A stretch of DNA of 64,000 nucleotides. Source: Candidatus Soleaferrea massiliensis AP7. GTDB taxonomy: Bacteria > Bacillota > Clostridia > Oscillospirales > Ruminococcaceae. The notes beneath the pieces are model-generated. The model worked only from the letters and a program-made list of their open reading frames with translations. It was not told the origin of the DNA and searched no databases. The translations under genes were made by a program, and so were the position numbers. The DNA lies in contig NZ_CCYH01000018.1 of assembly GCF_000820765.1 (NCBI RefSeq), positions 1 through 64,000 of the forward strand, read 5' to 3'. Of the stretch, positions 51,735-60,705 are shown piece after piece (the stretch's first letter is position 1; each line of letters starts with the position of its first letter).

Positions 51735-51985
51735 GCCGCCGTTCTGTTTGTAGCTTTAGCGTAACAAAAGCACCGGCTGTGCCGGTGAGAATAAAAAGCT
51801 ATAGCTTTCAGGATAGAGGGAAGCGAATGGCAACGATCATTTCGCTCAAAGTGAGAAGCTATAGAGATATAACTGCTTTAGCAGTTATAGTGTGTGATGA
51901 AAATGACGGTGTCTCTTAAGAGACCGGCCGGTAGGATGCCCTTTCAGGGCCGGTGCATACCACCAGTTCAACAGGTGGTTTTGAT
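51735..51985 (+). mobile_element. Probable IS200/IS605-derived non-autonomous element (remnant)
   Basis: The left part has an imperfect hairpin CACCGGC-TGT-GCCGGTG (51771-51787), repeated AGCTATAG motifs, and an SD-like AGAGGGAAGCG before an ATG (51827) with a frame of ~30 codons. The right part has GCCGG-GCCC/GGGC-CGGTGC, then ACCACC-AGTTCAACA-GGTGGT (51959-51979) and TTTTGATTT. Subterminal hairpins without terminal inverted repeats or a full transposase fit internally deleted IS200/IS605 elements in gut Firmicutes. This rests on remembered resemblance, so the exact ends are uncertain. Confidence 0.4.
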
Positions 51986-52323
51986 TTTCCTGTCGGGTGC
52001 CCGTAGGCTCTGTCTGCAGATATGCTTCACAGGTTTTATGTGGATAGAATGAGATTGAATGATGAATATATTGCATTGCGCGAATGGACGTGCAGCCGTG
52101 AAAATACTGCGGGGCTATAGGAAGGTTCATATGTATAAAATCACCGAAAAATAGGGAGCGTTTATAGATCGTGAGCATGATGGAATTGCGGAAAAGAAAA
52201 AAATACAGATATTTTATACAAATCATAGAAAAATGCATTTACAATGAGGTTTAAATAAGATAATATATAATTAATAATATAAGGGCTGATTATTTGTTTT
52301 TTATTTAAAAAGGAGGAAAGAGC
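51986..52323. other. Intergenic region upstream of the GH27 gene
   Basis: About 340 bp without a supported gene, strongly AT-rich from 52130 on. TTGCGG at about 52187 with an AT-rich stretch 17-18 bp downstream is a weak promoter candidate. AAAGGAGG at about 52312 serves the GH27 gene. Confidence 0.45.
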
Positions 52324-55300
52324 ATGAAAAAAACCACAAAGATGTTCACTGTTCTGTCGGTCGCGGCTTTATCCGCTTGTATGCTGTCCATGGGTGTGGG
52401 CGCGCACGATAACGGTGCGGCAAAGACGCCGCCGATGGGCTGGTCAAGCTGGAACGCCTTTCAGACCAACATTGACGACGACCTGATTACGAGCACGGCG
52501 GATGCCATGAAGGAGCACGGGCTCACCGACCTTGGCTACGAGTACATCAACCTCGACGACAACTGGCAGGCATCGGCGAGGGACATCAACGGCAGGCTGC
52601 AGAGCGATCCGATCCGTTTCCCGGACGGAATCAAGGGGCTGGCGGATTATGTGCATGAACGCGGTATGAAGATCGGCCTTTATACTTCCAACGGCTTGTA
52701 CACCTGTCAGGACCTTCCGGCATCGGTCTTCAACGAGGAACGGGATGCCGCCTCCTTTGCTCAGTGGGGCGTCGATTACTTCAAGTATGACTACTGCCAC
52801 AATGTGCAGCTTTCCACCATGTCCTACGGCATCCGCGAGATCCAGCTTGCGAAGCCGTTTGAAAAGGGTACGGAGGTAAAAACCTATCCGGCGTCTTCTG
52901 CGCAGCTGCAGGGAAACGCCTATATGACAAACGGATACATCGACGGGCTGCATGAGAACGCGGGCAGCGCGACCTTTACCGTCACGGTTCCAGAGGACGG
53001 CGAATATGCGCTGAACCTTGTCTATATCCGCAAATACTCGGATTCCGAGGTGCCGATGTTCATCGACATCAACGGGGACAGCGTCCATCCGGTCCGCATG
53101 ATGCTGCCGCCGGTCCCGGCGCATAACGGCGCGTGGGCCAGAGGCTCGGCGATGCTGGAGCTGAAGGCCGGAGAGAACACGCTGCGCTTCTATAATCCGA
53201 TCCGCTCCTCCTACCGGGACGCGGACAGCGCGCGGTACAATTACGGCACGATGCGCGACGCCCTGATGAAGGCGACCAAGGCGGTTGCCAGAGAATCCGG
53301 TGAGCCTGAACGGCCGATCTGCTTCTCCATCTGCGAATGGGGCGGACGGCAGCCCTGGACCTGGGGTCCGCAGACCGGAAATATGTGGAGGACCACCGGT
53401 GACATCGGCGCGAGCTGGGGCTCCGTGATGAGCATCTACGACGTCAATGTTGAACTGTATCCCTATGCGGGACCGGACAAGGGCTGGAACGACCCGGATA
53501 TGCTGCAGGTTGGCAACGGCAGCCTGACGCGCGACGAAAATGTGTCCCACTTCAGCCTGTGGTGTATGATGGCGTCCCCGCTGATTCTGGGCAACGATTT
53601 GCGCGTTCTGGATGAACGCCAGGACATCCTGGAGATCATCACCAACGAGGACGCGATTGCGGTCGATCAGGACGCCATGGGCGTACAGGGCATCCGTTTC
53701 AAAGACGATGGGGATCTCGAATATCTGGCGAAGCCGCTGCAGGGCGGAAAGCTTGCGCTGCTGATGCTCAACCGTTCCGATTCCTCCGCGATGATGCATA
53801 TGGAAATTTCCGAGATCGGCAGCCTGATAGAAAAGATGGATGCGGAGTATTACGGCGAGCACTACCGTTTGGCGGATGCGCCGAGCTATCGGCTTCGGGA
53901 TGTCTGGGAGAAACATGAGGACGGCAGCGCTGTCGAAACCGTATCCGGCATTGCCGCGGCGTCCGTTCCATCCCACGGCGTCAAGATGTACATCGTTGAG
54001 CCGGCCGGTGCGGTTGACAAGGGCGCTTACATCTTTGGCAGCCTGTCCAATTCGAGCCTCAGAACCGGCAGCAGGACGATCCTGACGGCGAAGTTCGTCA
54101 ACGGCGGACAGCTGGCTGTGGAAAACGCGGCGTTTATCCTGAACCTGCCGGAGGGCTTCACCGCGAAGCCGATCACGACAAATACCGTCAAGGATCTGGC
54201 GACCGGCGAAAGCTTTGAAATCCAGTGGCTTGTGACGGCGGGGGAGCAGGAGCTCAGCAATGTCCCGATCACGATTGCCGCCGACCTGCTGTATGAGGAC
54301 CGGACGACCGACCGCGTCACGTTCAATACCTTTGTGAGCGTCAAAGCGAGGATGTCCACCGAAGGGCTGACGCCGGTGGATTACGGCCCGCTGACCACCA
54401 CAAACTGGGTATCCGGCAAGGCCGGATGGGGCAGCATCCATCAGGATCAGTCGGTCGAGGGCAGGACGCTGACCATCAACGGCAAGACCTATGCGGCCGG
54501 TATGGGCACCCATGCGCCGTCTGAGATGATCTACTACATCGGCGGCAGGAATATCACCTTTACGGCGCTGGCGGGCATTGACGATGAGGCGGCGGCAGGC
54601 GTATCCTCCGTATCCTTCCAGATATACGGCGACGACGACCTGCTGTATGAGACCGGCAGGATGGGCGCCTGGCAGGATGCGAAGGAGATCTCCGTCGATC
54701 TTGCGGGCTGCGATTTCCTGCGTCTCGTTGTGGATGATCTGGACGGCATGAACAATGACCACGCGGACTGGATTGATCCGAAGATTGAGGAGGGAAACCT
54801 GGTTCCAGTAACCGGCGCGCTGACCACCAAGAACTGGATGTCCTACACCGGCTGGACCGATCCAATGCCGCGCGACGGCCTCACAATCGATGGAATCCCG
54901 ATGGAACTCGGCGGCGTGGAGTATTCCGGACCGCAGGATGGATTCCAGGGAAATTCCCCGATGAACATCGCCTACTATCTGGGCGGACAGCCGGTCGTCT
55001 TCACCTCGAAGATCGGCATCGGCGACGATATGAAAAACAACGCGCAGGCACAGCGTGAATTCGCGGAGCACGGCAGAGCGGGTACGGTCGACTACCAGAT
55101 CTGGGGCGACGACGACCTCCTCTATGAAAAGCATATGGATCTGAGCATGGATCCGGTGGATGTGAGCATCCCGATGGAGGGCTATAAGCTGCTGCGGCTG
55201 GTCGTCACGATTGGCGGAGACGACACAAGGTTTGACCATGCCTGTTTTGCCATGCCGCGTGTGACGGTTTCGGCGGAACCGCTAAAGGCTTTGATCGAAG

Positions 55301-55884
55301 ACGCGCAGGCGTTCTATGACAATTCCGTGGAGGGCATCCTGAACGGCCAGACACCGGCAGAGGTCAGAACGGCACTGCTTGAGGCAATCGACGCGGCGCA
55401 GACTGCCGCGGACAAAGAAGGGGACGCATCCGCCGAGGAGATCAGCGCAGCCTGCCGGGAACTGAGGGCTGCGATGACGGCGTTCGGGGATGCCAAGGTC
55501 GTCGTGGACAGATATGAGCTCTGTATGGCGATCATCCGCGCGAAGCTTTTGAACCCGGAAGACTATCCGCTGAACGCCTGGGAGAAGCTGCAGGCGGTGT
55601 ATCTTGAGGCGCTGAGGGTCTATGACACCGAGCTGGTTTCCCAGCGGCAGGCGGACGATGCGGCGGCTGCCCTCAACGAGGCGATCCGAAACATCGGCAT
55701 CGTTCCGGGAGATGTCAACGGAAACGGTGTGCTGGATACGAGTGACCTCGAGCTGATCCAAAAGTACATCAGCGGCAAGATTGCGTTTACACCGGAACAG
55801 ATGCTGCTGGCCGACTACAACGGGGATGGCAAGATCAATGTCATCGACCTGCTGAACTGGAAGCTGCAGCTTCTAAACGGATAA
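52324..55884 (+). CDS. Secreted GH27 alpha-galactosidase-like enzyme with inserted domain, two NPCBM-like modules and dockerin
   Basis: The 1186-residue protein has an N-terminal signal; both an AxA-type cleavage site (GVGA, ~27) and a lipobox-like LSAC (16-19) are visible, so lipid anchoring is possible. The GH27 barrel starts TPPMGWSSWNAF and carries the nucleophile D156 (YFKYDYC) and acid/base D392 (WNDPDML). Between them lies a ~170-residue insert (~175-305) shaped like a CBM6/35 jelly roll (ATFTVTVPEDGEYALNLVYI, LELKAGENTLRFYNP). After the barrel come a beta domain, two NPCBM-like modules (TTNWVSGKAGWG, TTKNWMSYTGW), helical FIVAR-like repeats, and a dockerin (DVNGNGVLDTSDLE, DYNGDGKINVIDLL). 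It should release alpha-galactose from plant or host glycans outside the cell. Confidence 0.92.
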   Translation: MKKTTKMFTVLSVAALSACMLSMGVGAHDNGAAKTPPMGWSSWNAFQTNIDDDLITSTADAMKEHGLTDLGYEYINLDDNWQASARDINGRLQSDPIRFPDGIKGLADYVHERGMKIGLYTSNGLYTCQDLPASVFNEERDAASFAQWGVDYFKYDYCHNVQLSTMSYGIREIQLAKPFEKGTEVKTYPASSAQLQGNAYMTNGYIDGLHENAGSATFTVTVPEDGEYALNLVYIRKYSDSEVPMFIDINGDSVHPVRMMLPPVPAHNGAWARGSAMLELKAGENTLRFYNPIRSSYRDADSARYNYGTMRDALMKATKAVARESGEPERPICFSICEWGGRQPWTWGPQTGNMWRTTGDIGASWGSVMSIYDVNVELYPYAGPDKGWNDPDMLQVGNGSLTRDENVSHFSLWCMMASPLILGNDLRVLDERQDILEIITNEDAIAVDQDAMGVQGIRFKDDGDLEYLAKPLQGGKLALLMLNRSDSSAMMHMEISEIGSLIEKMDAEYYGEHYRLADAPSYRLRDVWEKHEDGSAVETVSGIAAASVPSHGVKMYIVEPAGAVDKGAYIFGSLSNSSLRTGSRTILTAKFVNGGQLAVENAAFILNLPEGFTAKPITTNTVKDLATGESFEIQWLVTAGEQELSNVPITIAADLLYEDRTTDRVTFNTFVSVKARMSTEGLTPVDYGPLTTTNWVSGKAGWGSIHQDQSVEGRTLTINGKTYAAGMGTHAPSEMIYYIGGRNITFTALAGIDDEAAAGVSSVSFQIYGDDDLLYETGRMGAWQDAKEISVDLAGCDFLRLVVDDLDGMNNDHADWIDPKIEEGNLVPVTGALTTKNWMSYTGWTDPMPRDGLTIDGIPMELGGVEYSGPQDGFQGNSPMNIAYYLGGQPVVFTSKIGIGDDMKNNAQAQREFAEHGRAGTVDYQIWGDDDLLYEKHMDLSMDPVDVSIPMEGYKLLRLVVTIGGDDTRFDHACFAMPRVTVSAEPLKALIEDAQAFYDNSVEGILNGQTPAEVRTALLEAIDAAQTAADKEGDASAEEISAACRELRAAMTAFGDAKVVVDRYELCMAIIRAKLLNPEDYPLNAWEKLQAVYLEALRVYDTELVSQRQADDAAAALNEAIRNIGIVPGDVNGNGVLDTSDLELIQKYISGKIAFTPEQMLLADYNGDGKINVIDLLNWKLQLLNG

Positions 55885-56189
55885 TTTCCTATCGGTACAC
55901 TTCATTTTTACCGATCGTGGTCGAGACTGTTTTTACCATGACGGTGAAAGATATTTCGATGGAAATGCGCTGCAATAAAATTCTATTTTAATCATCATAG
56001 CGTTATTGCTGAAAAAAGGGTGAACCGCCATATGGCGGTTCACCCTTTTTGTATTTACCGGGAAATATAGAAACTTCTCGGTATAAGGATTGACCATTAA
56101 AGCGGCGGGTCTTATCCGCCGCGATTGATTTTTGTCTTCTCATGAGCCGGCCGGCTGTACACGCCGAGGATGGCGGTGAAACAAAACCG
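55885..56189. other. Gap between the GH27 and nspC genes
   Basis: Apart from the bidirectional terminator at 56013-56050, I see no gene. The 140 bp between that terminator and the nspC stop has only short open frames. Confidence 0.6.
56013..56050. terminator. Bidirectional intrinsic terminator
   Basis: A perfect 38-bp palindrome: AAAAAGGGTGAACCGCCAT followed by its complement, ending in T5 on both strands. It separates the convergent GH27 and nspC transcripts. Confidence 0.95.
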
Positions 56190-57326
56190 TTACAGCCGTG
56201 CCTTAAAATCCTCATAGCCGAACCGCTTGACCACTTCATCGGTTCCGTCCTCATGATGCAGGACGATGGACGGCAGGTTCATGCCGTTGAAGGTGTTGTT
56301 TTTGACCATCGTATAGATGGCCATATCGCAGAACACCAGCCTTTTCCCGGGAAAAAGCGGCTGGTCGAACGAATAGTCGCCGATGATGTCCCCGGCAAGG
56401 CAGGTCGGCCCACCCAGACGATAGGTATATGCCTTTTCCCGGGGAATTCCCGCGCCGATGATCTGAGGCCGGTACGGCATCTCCAGCACGTCCGGCATAT
56501 GGCAGGCGGCCGATGTGTCAAGAATCGCGATATTCATGCCGTTCTCGACAACATCCAGCACCTTTGCGACAAGAAACCCGGTATTCAGCGCGACCGCTTC
56601 GCCGGGCTCCAGATAGACCTCGACATCATAGGTGTCCTGGATGTGTTCGATACAGCGAACAAGCCGTTCAACATCATAATCCGGCCGGGTGATGTGGTGC
56701 CCGCCGCCGAAGTTGATCCATTTCATCCGGCCAAGCCAGCGGCCGAATTTCTCTTCGACGACAGCCAGCGTTCGTTCGAGCGTGTCGGCATTCTGCTCGC
56801 ACATCGTGTGGAAATGAAGCCCTTCGATGCCATCGAGCGCCTCAGGCTCGAACCTTTCCAGTGTCACGCCGAGCCGGGAGTTCTGGAAGCACGGATTATA
56901 CAGGTCGGTTTCAATCTCCGAGTAACCCGGGTTGATCCGTATGCCGCAGGAAATCTGCTTTCCGGATGCCTGGATTTTAGGTGCGAACCTGCGCCACTGG
57001 TCAAACGAATTGAACACGATGTGGCCGCAGTACCCTATGATCTCGTCAAATTCGTCCTCGCTGTAGGCGGGGGAGAAGACGTGGACAGCCTTGCCCATCT
57101 CTTCATAGCCGAGCCGCGCCTCCAGCAGGCCGCTGGCTGTAACGCCGTCAAGATACCGCGCGATCAGTGGGAAGGTGCTGTACATCGAAAAGGCCTTGAG
57201 CGCGAGCAGGATATGGCACCCGGTCCGCGTTTCAATGCTGTGCAGCAGTTCAAGGTTGCGGCGCAGAAGGCCCTCATCCACAACATAGCAGGGGGTGGGG
57301 AGCCGGTTAAAATCAATCTGTGTGAT
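56190..57326 (-). CDS. nspC: Carboxynorspermidine decarboxylase, apparently starting at ATC
   Basis: The PLP-dependent alanine-racemase-fold decarboxylase turns carboxynorspermidine/carboxyspermidine into the triamine. PLP lysine in LLALKAFSM (about K44), SRLGVTLERF, GLHFHTMCEQ, WINFGGGHH, VYLEPGEAVALNTGF and DTSAACHMPDVLEMPY are family blocks. The first canonical start in frame (GTG 57281) would cut off the conserved N-terminal RLPTPCYVVDE, which is encoded just upstream in frame. An ATC at 57324-57326 lies 7 nt after AGGAGG, giving 378 residues, the family's normal size. So a non-AUG start, or a sequence error, is indicated. It is 16 bp downstream of the dehydrogenase gene. Confidence 0.88.
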   Translation of the reverse strand: MTQIDFNRLPTPCYVVDEGLLRRNLELLHSIETRTGCHILLALKAFSMYSTFPLIARYLDGVTASGLLEARLGYEEMGKAVHVFSPAYSEDEFDEIIGYCGHIVFNSFDQWRRFAPKIQASGKQISCGIRINPGYSEIETDLYNPCFQNSRLGVTLERFEPEALDGIEGLHFHTMCEQNADTLERTLAVVEEKFGRWLGRMKWINFGGGHHITRPDYDVERLVRCIEHIQDTYDVEVYLEPGEAVALNTGFLVAKVLDVVENGMNIAILDTSAACHMPDVLEMPYRPQIIGAGIPREKAYTYRLGGPTCLAGDIIGDYSFDQPLFPGKRLVFCDMAIYTMVKNNTFNGMNLPSIVLHHEDGTDEVVKRFGYEDFKARL

Positions 57327-57342
57327 GGCTGCTCCTCCTCTC

Positions 57343-58545
57343 CTAGTCGATCAGGGCCGGGGAGAAGCTTTCCTGCCACGGCAGACCGAATTTATTCAGC
57401 GCGTCCATGAACGGATCTGGATCGAACTCCTCGATGTTGTAGACGCCGGGCTTCTTCCACTTGCCGGTCAGAATCATGCTGGCGCCGATCATGGCCGGGA
57501 CGCCGGTGGTATAGGAAATGGCCTGCGAACCGACCTCTTTGTAGCATTCCTGATGGTCGCAGACATTGTAGACATAGTAGGTGCGCTCTTTTCCGTCCTT
57601 GATGCCCTGGAAGATGCATCCGATGTTGGTCTTGCCTTTTGTTCTCGGTCCAAGGGAAGCCGGATCGGGCAGGACCGCCTTCAGGAACTGCAGCGGAACG
57701 ATCTGCTGTCCCTCGAATTCAATCGGTTCAATCGAGGTCATGCCGACATTTTCCAGCACCTTCAGATGGTTGAGATAGTTTTCAGAAAAGGTCATCCAGA
57801 AACGGATCTGCCGGATGCCTTTGATATTCAGCGCGAGGGATTCCATCTCCTCATGATGCAGCAGATAGATGTCCTTGGGGCCGATCTCAGGCAGGTCGTA
57901 AACCCGCTTGACCGACATCGGCGGCGTTTCGATGAAACTGCCGTCCTTGTAGTAGCTGCCGTTTGCGGTGACCTCACGGATGTTGATCTCCGGGTTGAAG
58001 TTGGTGGCGAACGGATAGCCGTGGTCACCGGCATTCGCATCCACGATGTCGATCCTGTGGATTTCATCGAAGTAATGCTTCTGCGCATAGGCGCTGAACA
58101 CGCCGGTCACGCCCGGGTCAAACCCGCTGCCCAGCAGCGCTGTGATGCCGGCCTTCTCAAACCGCTCACGGTATGCCCACTGCCACTTATACTCGAATTT
58201 TGCGGTGTCCAGCGGCTCATAGTTGGCCGTGTCCACGTAATCCACGCCGGTCTCCAGGCATGCATCCATGATGGTCAAATCCTGATAGGGGAGCGCGACG
58301 TTGATGACGATATCCGGCTGAACCCTGCGAATCAGAGCGACCAGTTCATCGGTGTGATCCGCGTCGACCTGCGCGGTGGTGATCTTTGTCTTGGTTTTTC
58401 CCTGAAGCTTGTCCCTCAAAGCATCGCATTTCGAGACTGTACGGCTCGCGATGCAGATTTCCTCAAACACCTCGGAGTTTTGACAGCATTTATGTACAAC
58501 AACACTGGCGACGCCTCCCGCGCCGATGATCAAAGCTTTACCCAT
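57343..58545 (-). CDS. Carboxynorspermidine (carboxyspermidine) synthase, saccharopine dehydrogenase family
   Basis: The 400-residue NADPH-dependent reductase begins with the dinucleotide loop ALIIGAGGVASVVVHKC and continues with the saccharopine dehydrogenase-like ADHTDELVALIRRVQPDIVI, VALPYQDLTIMDACLETGVD and LLGSGFDPGVTGVFSAYAQK. It condenses aspartate semialdehyde with putrescine (or diaminopropane) to the carboxy-polyamine that NspC decarboxylates. The operon order synthase-nspC is the common one. SD GGGAGG precedes ATG 58543-58545, and a promoter lies at 58585-58613. No putrescine-forming gene is in the window. Confidence 0.93.
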   Translation of the reverse strand: MGKALIIGAGGVASVVVHKCCQNSEVFEEICIASRTVSKCDALRDKLQGKTKTKITTAQVDADHTDELVALIRRVQPDIVINVALPYQDLTIMDACLETGVDYVDTANYEPLDTAKFEYKWQWAYRERFEKAGITALLGSGFDPGVTGVFSAYAQKHYFDEIHRIDIVDANAGDHGYPFATNFNPEINIREVTANGSYYKDGSFIETPPMSVKRVYDLPEIGPKDIYLLHHEEMESLALNIKGIRQIRFWMTFSENYLNHLKVLENVGMTSIEPIEFEGQQIVPLQFLKAVLPDPASLGPRTKGKTNIGCIFQGIKDGKERTYYVYNVCDHQECYKEVGSQAISYTTGVPAMIGASMILTGKWKKPGVYNIEEFDPDPFMDALNKFGLPWQESFSPALID

Positions 58546-58584
58546 TGTGTGTTTCCTCCCTGTAGTGATTTTTGTCTATCATTG

Positions 58585-58613
58585 ATTGTACAAAAAATAG
58601 GCGCATTAATCAA
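58585..58613 (-). promoter_or_regulatory. Promoter of the polyamine operon
   Basis: On the minus strand TTGATT (58608-58613), 17 bp, TACAAT (58585-58590), 40 bp before the ATG. Confidence 0.75.
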
Positions 58614-58907
58614 TACCGCGCTCGCGAATCCTTGCAATAAATTTATAAAATCTGAAGAATTGAATCCGTAAACATGGAATTTATCATATTTTCCATTGGA
58701 ATATGATATGACTGCTGTTGAATAAGCACCGGTTGATAACATCTTGTTTTGTTTCTGAGATCATTATGGATCAATGTATTCTTTGCCATAGCTTGGGTGT
58801 CTGTATATGTTTTCCAGATACTGTGTGACGATTTAACAAAAAACACCACTCCATAGCAGAGTGGGCTTCGGTCTATTAGGCAGAAAGCACCAATGAAACC
58901 GCTGCCT
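58614..58907. other. Intergenic stretch with a minus-strand terminator-like hairpin
   Basis: CCACTC (58846-58851) and GAGTGG (58859-58864) form a small stem that runs into TGTTTTTTG on the minus strand, directly beyond the end of repeat copy A. No known gene precedes it on that strand. An open frame of 155 codons (58643-59110, minus) covers this and part of the repeat, but the matching frame in copy B has stops, so I do not call it. Confidence 0.5.
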
Positions 58908-59334
58908 GCACCACCTGAGACGGAGCAATCGTTACGTTGTTCTCTTGTCAGGAAATCATTTACGCAGCCGATACGGGAATCGGGGTACAGGTAGAAACTG
59001 TCGTAGGGAACGTAAACGTCCGCTGCTAGCCATTCATCCACCCTGTCCAAAGCCAAATGCTGTCCGCAGACAGCCGAAACAGAAAGAGGGATATCTGAGG
59101 GGATTTTCAAGGGGGGCCACCACCTGCGGTGGGGCGCTCGGCTACGCCGCTTTTTCTGCTGCGTTGTTGTGGTGTGTTTGTCATAGGCTCTTCTCTTATT
59201 TCAGTGACGCGTAGCGCATGCCCCAGCGCAGCTGGCCCCTTGAACGGCCTTTCTTGGTTACTTCTTTGGCCGGCAAAGAAGTAACAACCACATTGCCGAG
59301 TGTTACTTGGCAAACAGCGTAAGGCCGCTGCGTC
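58908..59334 (-). repeat. Dispersed repeat, copy A (inverted relative to copy B at 63321)
   Basis: Read on the minus strand this ~430-bp segment aligns with 63321-63812. Blocks longer than 30 bp are identical, for example around GTTACTTCTTTGCCGGCC, then AGAAAGGCCGTTCAAGGGGC and the GGGGCATGCGCTACGCGTCA stretch. Similarity continues, more weakly, through ATTCCCGTA to a unit ending CTCAGGTGGT. Both copies contain the same GCGGTGGGGC-type hairpin (CACCACCTGCGGTGGGG). No transposase is encoded. Confidence 0.85.
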
Positions 59335-59610
59335 TCAGCGATGCCATAGCCACTCTGCCAAGACAAAATTGACAATCACGAAATCTGCCGCGCCGCAGAC
59401 ATATACCCACTATCCAGCCGAAGTTCTGTGATGATTGATAAAAGCAAAAACACTTTGATTTTTAAAATCTGACAGACATGTCTATATCAAAACTAGTTTA
59501 ACGAAGACGGCAGTCATTCGGAAATTATGGGAACCGGATTCCGGTATTCATCCAATTTGCATTGGATTGCCAGACAAGAAAAATAAAAAAAGACAACTTC
59601 TCCTGCAAAA

Positions 59611-59652
59611 TGTGATTTTATCACAGACGAAAGCATGCATATCGCATATACT
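59611..59652 (+). promoter_or_regulatory. Crp/Fnr-type site at class II position in the thioredoxin promoter
   Basis: A perfect dyad TGTGAT-TTT-ATCACA (59611-59625) is centred at 59618. A -10 box TATACT lies at 59647-59652, placing the start near 59659 and the dyad centre at about -41, the usual class II activator position. No consensus -35 is present. The Crp/Fnr gene convergent with trx is a candidate activator. Confidence 0.65.
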
Positions 59653-59683
59653 AATATCAAACAATACGAAAGGGGCATTCACA

Positions 59684-59998
59684 ATGAGTGTTGTATCTAT
59701 AACGAAAGAAAATTTTGAGCAGGAAGTAATGAACACAGATGTACCGGTACTGGTGGACTTCTGGGCGCCGTGGTGCGGACCCTGCCGGATGGTATCCCCG
59801 CTGGTGGACCAGGTGGCCGAGGAGCTGATCGGCAAGGCGAAGGTCGGCAAGATCAATGTCGACGAGCAGCCGGAGCTTGCAAGCTCCTTCAACGTCATGA
59901 GCATCCCGACACTGGTTGTGCTCAAGGATGGCAAGGTCGTCAAGATCTCGGTCGGCGCAAAAGGCAAGGACCAGATCAAAGAGATGCTGAACGTCTGA
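59684..59998 (+). CDS. trxA: Thioredoxin
   Basis: This 104-residue protein is a classical cytoplasmic thioredoxin: VLVDFWAPWCGPCRMVSPLV with redox cysteines C31 and C34, KINVDEQPELASSFNVMSIP with the cis-proline, and TLVVLKDGKVV. The start ATG 59684 follows AAAGGGG; the frame is open 39 codons further upstream but runs through the promoter. Its stop is one base from the stop of the convergent Crp/Fnr gene, so the two transcripts must overlap at their 3' ends. Probably induced through the dyad at 59611. Confidence 0.95.
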   Translation: MSVVSITKENFEQEVMNTDVPVLVDFWAPWCGPCRMVSPLVDQVAEELIGKAKVGKINVDEQPELASSFNVMSIPTLVVLKDGKVVKISVGAKGKDQIKEMLNV

Positions 59999-59999
59999 T

Positions 60000-60671
60000 T
60001 CAGGTGAGGTCCCGCAGACGCTTGCGGTCGAGCAGCCTGATGCCGCCGCGCGAAACCTGCAGAAGCCCTTCATTTTGAAAATACTTGAGCATCCGGGAAA
60101 CGACCTCCCGGGCAGAACCCATATGCCTGGCAATCTGTTCATGCGTCAAATGGATGGTATCGCTGCCGTCCAGCGAAGCCTGATCCAGCAGAAAGATTGC
60201 AAGGCGCTGATCAAACTTCATGAAGATGGTCTGTTCCATGACCCACATCACATCGGAAAACCGGGAAGAGATGTTCTCCTTTGAAAAGGTCTCGGCTTCG
60301 ATATATTTCCTGCAGATGGTCTGGAACGCGTAGGCCTCAATTACATAAAGTTTGGTATCGCATTCCGCGTCGATGAAGATGTCGAACGAGATGTTCTTCA
60401 GGATGCAGGTTGCGGACAATAAGCAGCTGTCCTGTTCCAGCAGGCGAAAGAGAGTGATTTCCTTGCCCTCCTCCGAAAGCAGATAGGCGCGAAGCTGTCC
60501 GGTAAAAACCAGCAGCACGCCGGTACACTGCGCCGAACCGCTGTGAACGCGCGTTCCCTTTGGGTAATCTGAAACACGGGTATGCTGTATGAGGTACTGC
60601 TGATCGGCGTCGGAAAGTGCTTTCCAGAACGGCAGTACCTCCATAAGAAAATTGGTATCCATCGATGCCAT
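60000..60671 (-). CDS. Crp/Fnr-family transcriptional regulator
   Basis: This 223-residue protein has the cyclic-nucleotide-binding-like beta barrel (GTRVHSGSAQCTGVLLVFTG, then EEGKEITLFRLLEQDSCLLS), a dimerisation helix, and a C-terminal winged helix (IHLTHEQIARHMGSAREVVS, RMLKYFQNEGLLQVSRGGI). No N-terminal four-cysteine iron-sulfur motif is present. Three cysteines in the barrel (SAQC, DSCL, ATCI) could be redox sensitive; this is inference. GGGGAGGGG precedes ATG 60669-60671. It is divergent from the CoA-disulfide-reductase-like gene and convergent with trx, so it likely controls the local redox genes. Confidence 0.9.
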   Translation of the reverse strand: MASMDTNFLMEVLPFWKALSDADQQYLIQHTRVSDYPKGTRVHSGSAQCTGVLLVFTGQLRAYLLSEEGKEITLFRLLEQDSCLLSATCILKNISFDIFIDAECDTKLYVIEAYAFQTICRKYIEAETFSKENISSRFSDVMWVMEQTIFMKFDQRLAIFLLDQASLDGSDTIHLTHEQIARHMGSAREVVSRMLKYFQNEGLLQVSRGGIRLLDRKRLRDLT

Positions 60672-60705
60672 GTGAACCCCTCCCCCTGATTGGAATCTAT
60701 CTAAC

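Noticed and set aside
52444-55239. 931-codon minus-strand frame opposite the GH27 gene
   Set aside because: Antisense shadow; the plus strand has catalytic motifs and a dockerin.
58643-59110. 155-codon minus-strand frame running out of repeat copy A
   Set aside because: The corresponding frame in repeat copy B has stops, and no SD or domain is visible.
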